Assembly: GCF_001668675.1 (NCBI RefSeq)
Contig: NZ_LZKQ01000146.1
Coordinates: forward strand, 1 to 37,908
Direction of reading: 5' to 3'
Source of the DNA: Mycobacterium asiaticum
GTDB lineage: Bacteria > Actinomycetota > Actinomycetes > Mycobacteriales > Mycobacteriaceae
DNA: 37,908 nucleotides
The position numbers were made by a program, and so were the translations under genes. The notes beneath the pieces were generated by a model. The model was not told the origin of the DNA and searched no databases. It worked only from the letters and a program-made list of their open reading frames with translations. Position 1 is the stretch's first letter. Every line of letters starts with the position of its first letter. Of the stretch, positions 8,821-18,955 are shown one piece after another.

Positions 8821-10227
8821 CTACTTGCCGTCGCCGCCCAACGTCCACTGCGGGCCGTCGGCGGTGTCGGTGACTTCGATGCCGGCCTGCTTCAACCGGT
8901 CCCGGATCTCGTCGGCCAGCGCCCAGTTACGCTGCTCGCGCGCCTTCTCCCGATTCTGGATCTCCGCTTGCACCAACACATCCACCGCGGCCAACGCGGC
9001 CGACGTCTCGTCGCGGGTCTCCCACCGCTCGTCCAGCGGGTCGCAGCCCAAAATCCCCATCATGGCGCGGATGGAGCTGGCACTTTGTAGCGCGGCCTCG
9101 TGATCGCCGGCGTCGAGGGCCCGGTTGCCGTCGGCCCGGGCGTGGTGGATCTCGGCCAGCGCGACGGGCACCGAAAGGTCGTCGTCGAGCGCCTCGGCGA
9201 AGCGCGGTGTCCATTCCCCGGGGTAGACGGCACCCACCCGGCGGCGCACCCGATGCAGGAACTCTTCGACGCCGACATAAGCCTTGACCGCGTCCTGCAA
9301 CGCGGCGTCGGAGAACTCCAGCATCGACCGGTAGTGCGCGCTGCCCAGGTAGTACCGGAGTTCGGCGGGCCGGACCCGCTGCAGCATCGCCGGGATGGAC
9401 ACGACGTTGCCCAGCGACTTGCTCATCTTCTCGCCGCCCATCGTCACCCAGCCGTTGTGCAGCCATAACTGGGCGAACCCGTCGCCGGCGGCGCGGCTCT
9501 GCGCGATCTCGTTCTCGTGGTGCGGGAAAATCAGATCCATCCCGCCGCAGTGGATGTCGAACTCGGGCCCCAGATAAGTGCGGGCCATGGCCGAGCATTC
9601 GATGTGCCAGCCCGGCCGCCCGCGGCCCCACGGCGACGGCCAGGACGGTTCACCGGGCTTCTCGCCCTTCCACAGCGTGAAGTCGCGCTGGTCCCGCTTG
9701 CCGGTGGCCACGCCCTCGCCCTGGTGGACGTCGTCGATCCGATGGCCGGACAGCTGGCCGTAATCCGGATAGCTGAGCACATCGAAGTAGATGTCGCCCG
9801 CGGCGGCATAGGCGTGCCCTTTTTCGATCAGCCGTTCCATTAAGTCGATCATCTGGGTGATGTGGCCGGTGGCGCGGGGCTCCGCGGACGGCGGCAGCAC
9901 GTCCAGCGCGTCGTAGGCGGCCGTAAAGGCACGCTCGTGGGTCGCGGCCCACTCCCACCACGGCCGGCCGGCCGCGGCCGCCTTGGCCAGGATCTTGTCT
10001 TCGATGTCAGTGACGTTGCGGATGAACGCCACGTCATAGCCGCGGGCGATCAACCAGCGCCGAAGGATGTCAAAGGCCACGCCGCTGCGGACATGGCCGA
10101 TGTGCGGCAGCCCCTGCGGGGTGGCACCGCACTGATAGATGGAGACGTGCCCGGCGCGCAGCGGCACGAAGTCACGGACGACACCCGTCGCCGTGTCATG
10201 TAGCCGCAAGCGGGCACGATCGGTCAC
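8821..10227 (-). CDS. cysS: Cysteinyl-tRNA synthetase
   Basis: 468-residue class I aminoacyl-tRNA synthetase that charges tRNA-Cys. Visible motifs are the zinc-ligand region YQCGATPQG, the HIGH signature (LPHIGH), [14 protein letters not shown] with zinc-binding residues, and KMSKSLGNV near residue 265. A C-terminal helical tRNA-binding part ends in [18 protein letters not shown], typical of CysS. Length matches M. tuberculosis cysS1. It lies 49 bp downstream of ispF and abuts rlmB. All catalytic motifs are intact. Confidence 0.96.
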   Translation of the reverse strand: MTDRARLRLHDTATGVVRDFVPLRAGHVSIYQCGATPQGLPHIGHVRSGVAFDILRRWLIARGYDVAFIRNVTDIEDKILAKAAAAGRPWWEWAATHERAFTAAYDALDVLPPSAEPRATGHITQMIDLMERLIEKGHAYAAAGDIYFDVLSYPDYGQLSGHRIDDVHQGEGVATGKRDQRDFTLWKGEKPGEPSWPSPWGRGRPGWHIECSAMARTYLGPEFDIHCGGMDLIFPHHENEIAQSRAAGDGFAQLWLHNGWVTMGGEKMSKSLGNVVSIPAMLQRVRPAELRYYLGSAHYRSMLEFSDAALQDAVKAYVGVEEFLHRVRRRVGAVYPGEWTPRFAEALDDDLSVPVALAEIHHARADGNRALDAGDHEAALQSASSIRAMMGILGCDPLDERWETRDETSAALAAVDVLVQAEIQNREKAREQRNWALADEIRDRLKQAGIEVTDTADGPQWTLGGDGK

Positions 10228-10276
10228 GACGTGCCAGCTTACTGCCTCGGTCAGTCAGCACTGTCCCTCGCGGGTG

Positions 10277-10756
10277 CTATCGCAGCGAAACCACCAGCGC
10301 CGTGGCGATCGCGGCCAGACCCTCCCCTCGACCGGTCAGGCCCAGGCCGTCCGTGGTGGTTGCCGCCACCGAGACCGGCGCGTTGAGCAATCGGGAAAGT
10401 ACCGCCTGCGCCTCGTACCGCCGCCAGCCGATCTTCGGCCGGTTGCCGATCACCTGTACCGCGGCGTTCCCCACCCGGAAGCCGTGTTCGGTGAGGAGCC
10501 CGACGACGTGCCGGAGCATGTCGGCGCCGCTGACCGCCTCCCAGCGCGGATCGTCGACTCCGAAAACGCCGCCGATGTCACCGAGCCCGGCCGCGGACAA
10601 CACGGCGTCACACAGCGCGTGGACGGCGACGTCGCCGTCGGAATGCCCGGAACAACCGTCGGCGCTGGGGAACAGCAGACCCACCAACCAGCACGGACGA
10701 CCGGGTTCGATCGGATGCACATCGACGCCCAGGCCGACGCGGGGCAGCTCCATCAC
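10277..10756 (-). CDS. ispF: 2-C-methyl-D-erythritol 2,4-cyclodiphosphate synthase
   Basis: 159 residues, normal length. It converts CDP-methylerythritol 2-phosphate to the cyclic diphosphate in the non-mevalonate isoprenoid pathway. The metal-binding motif GLGVDVHP near the N-terminus (Asp and His ligands), [15 protein letters not shown] and [14 protein letters not shown] are all intact. Its ATG overlaps the ispD stop by four bases, so the two consecutive MEP-pathway genes are translationally coupled. A second ATG three bases on could also serve as the start. Confidence 0.96.
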   Translation of the reverse strand: MMELPRVGLGVDVHPIEPGRPCWLVGLLFPSADGCSGHSDGDVAVHALCDAVLSAAGLGDIGGVFGVDDPRWEAVSGADMLRHVVGLLTEHGFRVGNAAVQVIGNRPKIGWRRYEAQAVLSRLLNAPVSVAATTTDGLGLTGRGEGLAAIATALVVSLR

Positions 10757-11442
10757 TGGCGAACTATAGCTTTGGCCAGCACCAGGTCCAGTTGAGTCGT
10801 GATTTTGAATGCCAGGGGATCTCCGTCGACCACCTGAACCTGGCCACCGATCTGCTCCACCAGCGACGCATCGTCGGTGAACTCGGCGGTTCCGGCGCGT
10901 TGGTAGGCGCGCAACAGCATTTCGGTGGCGAAGCCCTGCGGGGTCTGCACCGCGCGCAGGCCCGCCCGCTCCGGGGTGCCCAGCACCACCCCGTTGGCGT
11001 CGACGGCCTTGACGGTGTCCGACACCGCGACGCCGGGCACGACGGCTTTGTGACCGGCCCGCAACGCCTCCACCACCCGCACGATCAGGGCCGGGGGTGT
11101 CAGCGCGCGGGCAGCGTCGTGTACGAGCACGAACTCGGGCGCACCCGCCGCCGATTCGCTGATCGCGGCCAGCGCCTTGCTCACCGATTCCGAACGGCTG
11201 CCACCGCCGGCCACGATGGTCGCGATGTGACCCAGGATCAGCTTGGCTTCGTCGGTGCGGTCCGGCGGTACGGCGACAACCACGGTGTCGACCACACCGG
11301 AATCACGCAGACCCGTCACGGCCCGCTCGACCAGCGAGTGCCCTTCGAGTTGATAGAACGCCTTGGGAACGCCGGCAGACAATCTCTGACCCGACCCTGC
11401 GGCCGGGACCACCGCGACTACTTTGCCGCTACCCGCGCCCAC
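10753..11442 (-). CDS. ispD: 2-C-methyl-D-erythritol 4-phosphate cytidylyltransferase
   Basis: 229 residues. It transfers CMP from CTP to methylerythritol phosphate, the third MEP-pathway step. The N-terminal nucleotide-binding loop [18 protein letters not shown] carries the conserved basic residues. Further conserved parts are [18 protein letters not shown] and TDDASLVE. The GTG start lies 18 bp downstream of carD, so carD, ispD and ispF are probably one transcript, as in other mycobacteria. Confidence 0.95.
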   Translation of the reverse strand: MGAGSGKVVAVVPAAGSGQRLSAGVPKAFYQLEGHSLVERAVTGLRDSGVVDTVVVAVPPDRTDEAKLILGHIATIVAGGGSRSESVSKALAAISESAAGAPEFVLVHDAARALTPPALIVRVVEALRAGHKAVVPGVAVSDTVKAVDANGVVLGTPERAGLRAVQTPQGFATEMLLRAYQRAGTAEFTDDASLVEQIGGQVQVVDGDPLAFKITTQLDLVLAKAIVRQ

Positions 11443-11460
11443 CTAAGCGTCTCGGGCTAT

Positions 11461-12288
<828 letters not shown>

Positions 12289-12858
12289 GTGAACCGCTTG
12301 AACATCCGCCTGCCATTCCGCCTAGCCAGCATCACCGCCTGGCTGGCCGCCGCCGTCGTCGCCGTGCTCGCGCTCAGTGGTTGCGGAACCGGTCAGATCT
12401 CGCAGACCGCGGCGCAGGAGCCCGCGGTCAACGGCAACCGGGTCACCATCAAAAACGTCGTGCTGCGCGACATCCGGATCCAGGCAAAACAGACCACTGA
12501 CTTCATCGAGCCCGGCCGCACGGTCGATCTGGTGCTGGTCGCCGTGAACAACAACCCCGACACCGGCGACCGTCTGACCGGCATCACCAGCGACATCGGC
12601 AACGTGACGGTGTCCGGGGACGCTAAGCTGCCGGCCGGCGGGATGCTGTTCATCGGAACCCCCGACGGTCAGGCCGTCGCCCCGGGCCCGGCCCCGTCCA
12701 CCGGCGCCGCCAAGGCGACCATCAAGCTGAGCAAACCGATCACCAACGGCCTGACGTACAACTTCACGTTCAAGTTCGAGAAGGCCGGCGAGGCCACGGT
12801 GGATGTGCCGATTTCGGCGGGGGTTGCGCAGCCCCACGAGCACTCCAACCACGGCTGA
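12289..12858 (+). CDS. lpqE: Lipoprotein LpqE
   Basis: 189-residue exported lipoprotein. A GTG start with an AGGAGG ribosome site (12277-12282) gives a signal peptide ending in the lipobox ALSGC, Cys32. The mature domain is rich in beta-strand sequence (VTIKNVVLRDIRIQ, YNFTFKFEKAGEATVDVPI). It resembles small copper-chaperone-like (PCuAC/DUF461-type) folds in outline, but I do not see the diagnostic Met/His metal motif inside the domain. The C-terminus ends in HEHSNHG, a possible metal-binding tail. It corresponds to Rv3584 by sequence and position, divergent from carD and followed by radA. Its biochemical role is not known to me. Confidence 0.85.
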   Translation: MNRLNIRLPFRLASITAWLAAAVVAVLALSGCGTGQISQTAAQEPAVNGNRVTIKNVVLRDIRIQAKQTTDFIEPGRTVDLVLVAVNNNPDTGDRLTGITSDIGNVTVSGDAKLPAGGMLFIGTPDGQAVAPGPAPSTGAAKATIKLSKPITNGLTYNFTFKFEKAGEATVDVPISAGVAQPHEHSNHG

Positions 12859-12905
12859 CCTCTCCTGACGGCGTTTCCTTCCGGGGAACTGTCGGTACCT
12901 GTCGA

Positions 12906-12911
12906 TACGGT
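12906..12911 (+). promoter_or_regulatory. Candidate -10 for leaderless radA
   Basis: TACGGT fits TANNNT and lies seven bases before the radA GTG. There is no purine-rich ribosome site in that interval (CACGGTT), so a leaderless start at 12919 is plausible. The radA gene could also be read from the lpqE promoter 60 bp upstream. Confidence 0.4.
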
Positions 12912-12918
12912 CACGGTT

Positions 12919-14328
12919 GTGGCCAACGCGCGATCACAATATCGGTGCTCGGAATGCCGGCATATCAGCGCCAAATGGGTGGGGCGCTGCCTGGAGTGCG
13001 GCGCCTGGGGCACCGTCGAAGAGGTGGCCGTACTTGCCGCTGTCGGCAACGGCAGACGTGCAGCGGCTACCGGGTCGCCGGCGGTGCCGATCAGCGCCGT
13101 GGAGCCACATAAGAGCCGGCATCGCCGCAGTGGCGTCGACGAGCTGGACCGGGTCCTGGGCGGGGGTGTGGTTCCCGGTTCGGTGACACTGCTCGCGGGC
13201 GAACCCGGGGTCGGCAAATCGACCCTGCTGCTGGAAGTCGCGCACCGCTGGGCGCAGCAAGGCCAGCGCGCTCTGTACATCTCCGGCGAGGAATCCGCCG
13301 GGCAGATCCGGCTGCGGGCCGACCGGATCGGCTGCGCCGGTGACGATGTCTACCTGGCCGCCGAATCCGACCTGCACACCGTGTTGCACCACATCGAGAC
13401 GGTGCGGCCGGCGCTGGTCATCGTCGACTCGGTGCAGACCATGTCCACCAGTGAGGCCGACGGCGTCGCGGGTGGGGTCACCCAGGTGCGGGCGGTGACG
13501 GCCGCGTTGACCGCGGCGGCCAAGGCGAACGGCGTCGCGATGATTCTGGTCGGGCACGTCACCAAGGACGGAGCCATCGCCGGGCCCCGTTCACTGGAGC
13601 ACCTCGTCGACGTGGTGCTGCACTTCGAGGGCGACCGCAACGGCGCGCTACGGATGGTCCGCGGGATCAAGAACCGCTTCGGCGCCGCGGATGAGGTCGG
13701 GTGTTTCCTGTTGCACGACAACGGGATCGAAGGTGTCGCCGACCCGTCCAACCTGTTCCTGGACCAGCGGCCGGCACCGGTTCCGGGCACCGCGATCACC
13801 GTCACCCTGGACGGGAAAAGGCCGCTGATCGGCGAAGTGCAGGCATTGCTGGCCACTCCCAACGGCGGCTCACCGCGACGCGCGGTCAGCGGCATCGACC
13901 ACGCCAGGGCCGCGATGATCACGGCGGTGCTGGAAAAGCATGCCCGGTTGGGACTGGGCGCCAACGACATTTACCTGTCGACCGTGGGCGGCATGCGCCT
14001 GACCGATCCGTCGTCGGATCTCGCGGTCGCGGTCGCCCTGGCCTCAGCGGACACCAACCTGCCGCTGCCCACCACCGCGGTGATGATCGGCGAGGTGGGG
14101 CTGGCGGGCGACTTGCGGCCGGTGCACGGCATGGAGCGCCGGCTGGCCGAAGCGGCCCGGCAGGGCTTCACCATCGCCCTGGTGCCACCGGGCTGCAAGT
14201 CGATTCCGGCGGGTTTGCGGGCCCTGTGTGCGTCCACCATCGTCGAGGCGCTGCACCACATGGTCAACATCGCCGACCATCACGCCCGGGCACCGGCGAC
14301 TCTGCACGCCGTGAATAACTCGCACTAG
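12919..14328 (+). CDS. radA: DNA repair protein RadA (Sms)
   Basis: 469-residue RecA-like branch-migration helicase. The N-terminal zinc finger has Cys10, Cys13, Cys24 and Cys27. The RecA-type ATPase core has Walker A GEPGVGKS (94-101), Walker B LVIVD (166-170) and the RadA-specific KNRFG motif (251-255). The C-terminal part is a Lon-protease-like domain ([20 protein letters not shown]) without protease function. RadA processes recombination intermediates. It is followed 30 bp later by disA; in mycobacteria RadA has been reported to inhibit DisA, so the pairing is functionally meaningful. The GTG start preserves the zinc finger. Confidence 0.96.
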   Translation: MANARSQYRCSECRHISAKWVGRCLECGAWGTVEEVAVLAAVGNGRRAAATGSPAVPISAVEPHKSRHRRSGVDELDRVLGGGVVPGSVTLLAGEPGVGKSTLLLEVAHRWAQQGQRALYISGEESAGQIRLRADRIGCAGDDVYLAAESDLHTVLHHIETVRPALVIVDSVQTMSTSEADGVAGGVTQVRAVTAALTAAAKANGVAMILVGHVTKDGAIAGPRSLEHLVDVVLHFEGDRNGALRMVRGIKNRFGAADEVGCFLLHDNGIEGVADPSNLFLDQRPAPVPGTAITVTLDGKRPLIGEVQALLATPNGGSPRRAVSGIDHARAAMITAVLEKHARLGLGANDIYLSTVGGMRLTDPSSDLAVAVALASADTNLPLPTTAVMIGEVGLAGDLRPVHGMERRLAEAARQGFTIALVPPGCKSIPAGLRALCASTIVEALHHMVNIADHHARAPATLHAVNNSH

Positions 14329-15435
<1,107 letters not shown>

Positions 15436-16260
15436 CTAGCCGCCCTGAACGGGGGGCGCCTCCGGCGGCGGCGCTTGCGCGGGCCCAGGTGCGGGCACCG
15501 GGCCGGGCGGCTGCGGCGGCTGGTTCAACACAAAGGGAACCGATAGGGACCGCAGGTTGCCCAGTTGCACGACGAGGTTGTAGGTGCCCGGCCCGATCGC
15601 CGGCCGCGGCAGCGGGCATTTGGGCGCGGAGCCCATCCCGGTCCAGGTCACCGCGGTGGTCACCTGCTCGCCCGGGGTGAACGTCTTCACCAGGGTTTCG
15701 TTGGACGGAGCGCAGTCCAGGTTGGACCACAAACGCTTGTTGTCCAGCGAGTACACGTAGGCGGCCAGCACCGCGGCGCCGACGTCGCGCTTGCACGAGA
15801 CCAGTCCGATGTTGGTGACGACCATGGTGAATTTCGGCTGGTCACCGATGTAGTACTGCGGTGAGTTGGTCAGGCCCTTGACCGCCAGCGTCGAATCCGG
15901 GCAGTCGTCGCCATCCTTGAGCACGGGCGGCGGTTGCACTGCGGCGGTCGGGGTGGGCGACTCGGGGTTCGCAATGCCGGGCGGCGACCCGGGCGCGGGC
16001 GCTTCGGTCTGCCCCGCCGGCTGCGGCGCCGGCGGCGCCTGCGGGGCGTTCGAGCCCGGATGGCCCTGTGCAGAGGCGGGCTTCTCGGCGGGCTTGGCCC
16101 CGGCGTTACTACTGACGAAGGCGATGACGGTGGCGACGGCGATCCCGATCACGACGACCGCGATGCCCAGGGCAAGCCCCCTGCGCCGCCAATAAATCTC
16201 AGTAGGTAGCGGGCCCCGCGGTTCTAGATCCAGCACATTTACACGGTAGGGCCAGGTCAC
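15436..16260 (-). CDS. Single-pass membrane protein with proline-rich linker (Rv3587c-like)
   Basis: 274 residues. A short basic cytoplasmic start is followed by one transmembrane helix at about 29-50 (LALGIAVVVIGIAVATVIAF). Next comes a Pro/Ala-rich extracytoplasmic spacer at about 55-115, a compact domain of about 130 residues with four cysteines (DDCPDS, LVSCKRD, LDCAPS, PKCPLP), and a second Pro-rich tail. The four cysteines suggest two disulfides outside the membrane. It matches Rv3587c by context; no function is known to me. The start could be the ATG at 16260 or the GTG six codons later (VNVLDLEP). Adjacent to disA tail-to-tail. Confidence 0.8.
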   Translation of the reverse strand: MTWPYRVNVLDLEPRGPLPTEIYWRRRGLALGIAVVVIGIAVATVIAFVSSNAGAKPAEKPASAQGHPGSNAPQAPPAPQPAGQTEAPAPGSPPGIANPESPTPTAAVQPPPVLKDGDDCPDSTLAVKGLTNSPQYYIGDQPKFTMVVTNIGLVSCKRDVGAAVLAAYVYSLDNKRLWSNLDCAPSNETLVKTFTPGEQVTTAVTWTGMGSAPKCPLPRPAIGPGTYNLVVQLGNLRSLSVPFVLNQPPQPPGPVPAPGPAQAPPPEAPPVQGG

Positions 16261-16317
16261 GCCGTCTTGGCTGACCCCGCCCGGCGTGTCGCGGGGTTTG
16301 CTGAGCCGCCGGGGCGC

Positions 16318-16935
16318 CTATTCGCCGATGTCACCGATGTGGTCGACGAGCTCCGCGTGGCCGTCGGAGAGCTTGTAGGTGACGCCGGCGAGCCCCAGGG
16401 TGCCGTCGTTGACGCGCTCCGAGATGGTCGAGGAGCGAGATACCAGTTGCGCCAGCGTTTCGCTCACGTGCCGCGCCTCGAACTCGTCCACCCGGGTCAG
16501 GCCGTCGCGGCGGCCCGCCAGCACCGACGGGACGACGCGTTCCACCACGTCGCGCACGAATCCGCTAGGAATCTCACCGTCGTCGATCGCACTGATGGTG
16601 GCCTTGACGGCGCCACAGCTGTTGTGACCGAGGACGACGATCAACGGGACGTTGAGAACGGCGACCGCGTACTCGATGGAGCCCAGCACGGCCGAGTCAA
16701 TGGCCTGCCCAGCGGTACGGACCACGAACACATCCCCGAGACCCTGGTCGAAAATGAGCTCGGCGGCCACCCGGCTGTCCGAGCAGCCGAAGATGACGGC
16801 GGTCGGCTTCTGCCCGTTGGCCAAGCTCGCCCGGTGCTCCACGCTCTGGCTCGGGTGCGCCGGCTGGCCGGCCACGAACCGCTCGTTACCCTCTTTGAGT
16901 GCTTTCCACGCCGATACCGGGTTGCTGTTGGGCAT
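16318..16935 (-). CDS. canB: Beta-carbonic anhydrase
   Basis: 205 residues. It catalyses CO2/bicarbonate interconversion in the cytoplasm. Zinc ligands and the catalytic dyad are intact: Cys51, Asp53, Arg55 (FGCSDSR), His104 and Cys107 (LGHNSCGA), the same positions as in M. tuberculosis Rv3588c. The ATG at 16933-16935 gives MPNSNPVSAWKALKEGN; another ATG three codons upstream (16944) gives MADMPNSN and a length nearer the M. tuberculosis one. Either way the start overlaps or nearly touches the start of divergent mutY, so its promoter must lie within mutY coding sequence. Confidence 0.94.
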   Translation of the reverse strand: MPNSNPVSAWKALKEGNERFVAGQPAHPSQSVEHRASLANGQKPTAVIFGCSDSRVAAELIFDQGLGDVFVVRTAGQAIDSAVLGSIEYAVAVLNVPLIVVLGHNSCGAVKATISAIDDGEIPSGFVRDVVERVVPSVLAGRRDGLTRVDEFEARHVSETLAQLVSRSSTISERVNDGTLGLAGVTYKLSDGHAELVDHIGDIGE

Positions 16936-17845
16936 GTCCGCCATTCTGCCGCACCGGCCGGTGACTGGCTCGGTTCCCATACCAGTCACAGATGTTTTGG
17001 ACTGGTATCGCCGATCCCGCCGCGACTTGCCCTGGCGGGAGCCAGGTGTCAGCGCGTGGCAGATCCTGGTCAGCGAGTTCATGCTGCAGCAGACTCCGGT
17101 GGTCCGGGTGCTGCCGATCTGGACCGACTGGGTACGCCGCTGGCCCACCCCGTCCGCGCCGGCGGCCGCCAGCGCGGCCGACGTGTTGCGGGCGTGGGGC
17201 AAGCTCGGCTATCCGCGGCGGGCCAAACGCCTGCACGAATGCGCCATCGTCATCGCACGTGACCACAACGACGTGGTGCCCGAAGATGTCGACGTACTGC
17301 TGACGCTGCCCGGCGTCGGCAGCTACACCGCACGGGCGATTGCCTGCTTCGCGTACCGGCAGCGGGTGCCGGTGGTGGACACCAACGTGCGCCGGGTGGT
17401 GGCACGCGCCGTGCACGGCCGCGCCGACGCGGGCAATCCGTCGGCCACGCGCGACCACGCCGATGTCGAAGCCCTGCTGCCCGACGACGGGGCGGCACCG
17501 GAGTTCTCGGTGGCGGTGATGGAGCTCGGTGCGACGGTGTGCACGGCCCGGTCGCCGCGCTGCGGCCTGTGCCCGCTAAACGGATGCGCGTGGCGGCGCG
17601 CCGGATATCCGCCGGCGACCGGGCCGGCGCGGCGTGCGCAGACCTACGCCGGAACCGACCGCCAGGTCCGCGGCCGACTGCTGGATGTGTTGCGCGACAA
17701 CCATGCTCCGGTCACCCGCGCGCAACTGGACGTCGCGTGGCTGACCGACACCGCCCAGCGCGACCGGGCGCTGTTTTCACTGCTCGACGACGGCTTGGTG
17801 ACCCAGACCGCAGACGGCCGGTTCGCACTGGCCGGCGAAGGGTAG
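16934..17845 (+). CDS. mutY: A/G-specific adenine DNA glycosylase
   Basis: 303 residues. It removes adenine mispaired with 8-oxoguanine in base excision repair. Catalytic Glu48 lies in SEFMLQQT, the helix-hairpin-helix in LPGVGSYTA (125-133) and catalytic Asp149 in VVDTNVRR. The 4Fe-4S cysteines are Cys203, 210, 213 and 218, with spacing 6-2-4 rather than the E. coli 6-2-5; the recalled M. tuberculosis sequence has the same spacing. The C-terminal 8-oxoG-recognition domain is short, as in mycobacteria. The ATG at 16934 gives MSAILPHRP, similar to M. tuberculosis; a GTG at 16961 is an alternative that would leave 25 bp to canB. Confidence 0.94.
   Translation: MSAILPHRPVTGSVPIPVTDVLDWYRRSRRDLPWREPGVSAWQILVSEFMLQQTPVVRVLPIWTDWVRRWPTPSAPAAASAADVLRAWGKLGYPRRAKRLHECAIVIARDHNDVVPEDVDVLLTLPGVGSYTARAIACFAYRQRVPVVDTNVRRVVARAVHGRADAGNPSATRDHADVEALLPDDGAAPEFSVAVMELGATVCTARSPRCGLCPLNGCAWRRAGYPPATGPARRAQTYAGTDRQVRGRLLDVLRDNHAPVTRAQLDVAWLTDTAQRDRALFSLLDDGLVTQTADGRFALAGEG
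16979..17008. repeat. Perfect 9-bp inverted repeat in the canB/mutY start region
   Basis: ATACCAGTC (16979-16987) and GACTGGTAT (17000-17008) are exactly complementary with a 12-base spacer. The element lies inside the mutY 5' coding region and 44 bp upstream of the canB ATG, where the canB promoter must be. It could be an operator for an unknown regulator or a chance palindrome in coding sequence. Confidence 0.5.
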
Positions 17846-17849
17846 CCGG

Positions 17850-18623
17850 TCAAGCTCCGGTTGCCGCCAGGAAGGCCTCCACCGCCTGACGGTACAGCTC
17901 CGGGGCGTCGTCGTGGACCAGGTGACCGGCTCCAGGCACACTCAAATACTCGGTGACACAGCTGTTTTCGGCCATGCGGCGCATTTGCCCCGGCGGGGTC
18001 ACCGAGTTTCCGGCTTCGATGAGCAGCGTCGGCGCACGCACCGCCTGCCACTGCGCCCAGTAGTCGCGGGTGCCCCACTCGGCGGCGATCTCTATCCATC
18101 GAGCGGTATGGCCGTGCAAGCGCCAGCCGGTTTCGGTGCGGTCGAAAGCTTCCAGGAAGTACTGACCGGCGACCGGCCCGAACTCCGCGAATACCTGCTC
18201 GGGGGAATGGAATTCGAGAGGTAGGGCGTGCAGCCACGGTTCCCAGGGCCCTGTGGTCCGTCCGACGAAGTCCGGAGCCATGTCCTCCACTACCAGCGCT
18301 GTCACCAGGTCCGGGCGCTCGGCCGCCAGACACCAGGAATGCAAGCCGCCCATTGAATGCCCGATCAGCGTTACCGGCACCCCCAGGGCGGCGACCGCAT
18401 CGCCGAGGTCGGCTACGAAGCGCTCGGTGCTGATCGGATAGGGATCGTCGACATCGCGCCCGCGGTGCCAGGGCGCGTCGTAGGTGTAGACCGCGCCCAT
18501 CCTGGTCAGCCACGGCAACTGGCGCGGCCAGGTGGTGCCACGGCCCATCAGTCCGTGCACCAGAACCAGCGGCCTGCCGCGTCCACCGCGGTGGGTCAGC
18601 AGATCCGAGGGCATGCCGGGCAC
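17850..18623 (-). CDS. Alpha/beta-hydrolase (Rv3591c-like)
   Basis: 257-residue alpha/beta-hydrolase fold enzyme. The oxyanion loop is VHGLMGRG (about 22-29), the nucleophile elbow is GHSMGG with Ser90, and the general base His234 lies in GAGHLVHDD. The usual acid position after strand 7 reads EAGNSVTP, so Glu203 or another residue must serve. The sequence contains a run of Trp and His residues (WEPWLHALPLEFH). The substrate is unknown; esterase, lipase or C-C hydrolase activity is possible. It is convergent with mutY (4 bp between stops) and divergent from mhuD (14 bp). In M. tuberculosis a PE_PGRS gene lies between mutY and this gene; here there is none. Confidence 0.86.
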   Translation of the reverse strand: MPGMPSDLLTHRGGRGRPLVLVHGLMGRGTTWPRQLPWLTRMGAVYTYDAPWHRGRDVDDPYPISTERFVADLGDAVAALGVPVTLIGHSMGGLHSWCLAAERPDLVTALVVEDMAPDFVGRTTGPWEPWLHALPLEFHSPEQVFAEFGPVAGQYFLEAFDRTETGWRLHGHTARWIEIAAEWGTRDYWAQWQAVRAPTLLIEAGNSVTPPGQMRRMAENSCVTEYLSVPGAGHLVHDDAPELYRQAVEAFLAATGA

Positions 18624-18625
18624 GG

Positions 18626-18631
18626 TAACCT
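18626..18631 (+). promoter_or_regulatory. -10 element of leaderless mhuD
   Basis: TAACCT (TANNNT) is followed by six bases (AGCTCC) and then the mhuD ATG. This is the canonical distance for a transcript beginning at the start codon, and no ribosome-binding sequence is present. The whole divergent spacer to the hydrolase gene is only 14 bp, so the -35 region lies inside that gene. Confidence 0.6.
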
Positions 18632-18637
18632 AGCTCC

Positions 18638-18955
18638 ATGCCAGTGGTGAAAATCAACGCAATCGAGGTGCCGCCCGACGCTGGCCCTGAGCTGGAAAAG
18701 CGGTTCGCGCATCGCGCACACGCCGTCGAGAACTCGCCCGGGTTCCTCGGCTTTCAGCTCCTGCGCCCGGTCAAGGGCGAGGACCGGTACTTCGTGGTGA
18801 CGCACTGGGAGTCCGACGAGGCGTTCCAGGCTTGGGCGAGCGGGCCCGCCATTCAGGCGCATGCTGGTCAGCGTGCCAACCCGGTGGCCACCGGTGCTTC
18901 GCTCCTGGAATTCGAGGTCGTGCTCGACGTTGCTGGGAACACTTCGGCGCAGTAG
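18638..18955 (+). CDS. mhuD: Haem-degrading monooxygenase MhuD
   Basis: 105 residues, a ferredoxin-like ABM-fold dimer that cleaves haem to mycobilin isomers and releases iron. The key residues keep M. tuberculosis numbering: Asn7 (MPVVKINA), Arg26, Trp66 and the haem-ligand His75 (AIQAHAG). All are present, so the enzyme should be active. It is transcribed from a probable leaderless promoter and overlaps the start of lpqF. It supports use of host or environmental haem as an iron source. Confidence 0.96.
   Translation: MPVVKINAIEVPPDAGPELEKRFAHRAHAVENSPGFLGFQLLRPVKGEDRYFVVTHWESDEAFQAWASGPAIQAHAGQRANPVATGASLLEFEVVLDVAGNTSAQ

Noticed and set aside
7882..9090. 402-codon plus-strand frame across rlmB and cysS
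   Set aside because: A shadow of two well-recognised minus-strand genes; its translation is Arg/Gly/His-rich without motifs.
16266..16310. GC-rich inverted repeat with TTT after canB, considered as a terminator
   Set aside because: The T-run lies on the plus-strand side while both flanking genes are read on the minus strand, so it is wrongly oriented.
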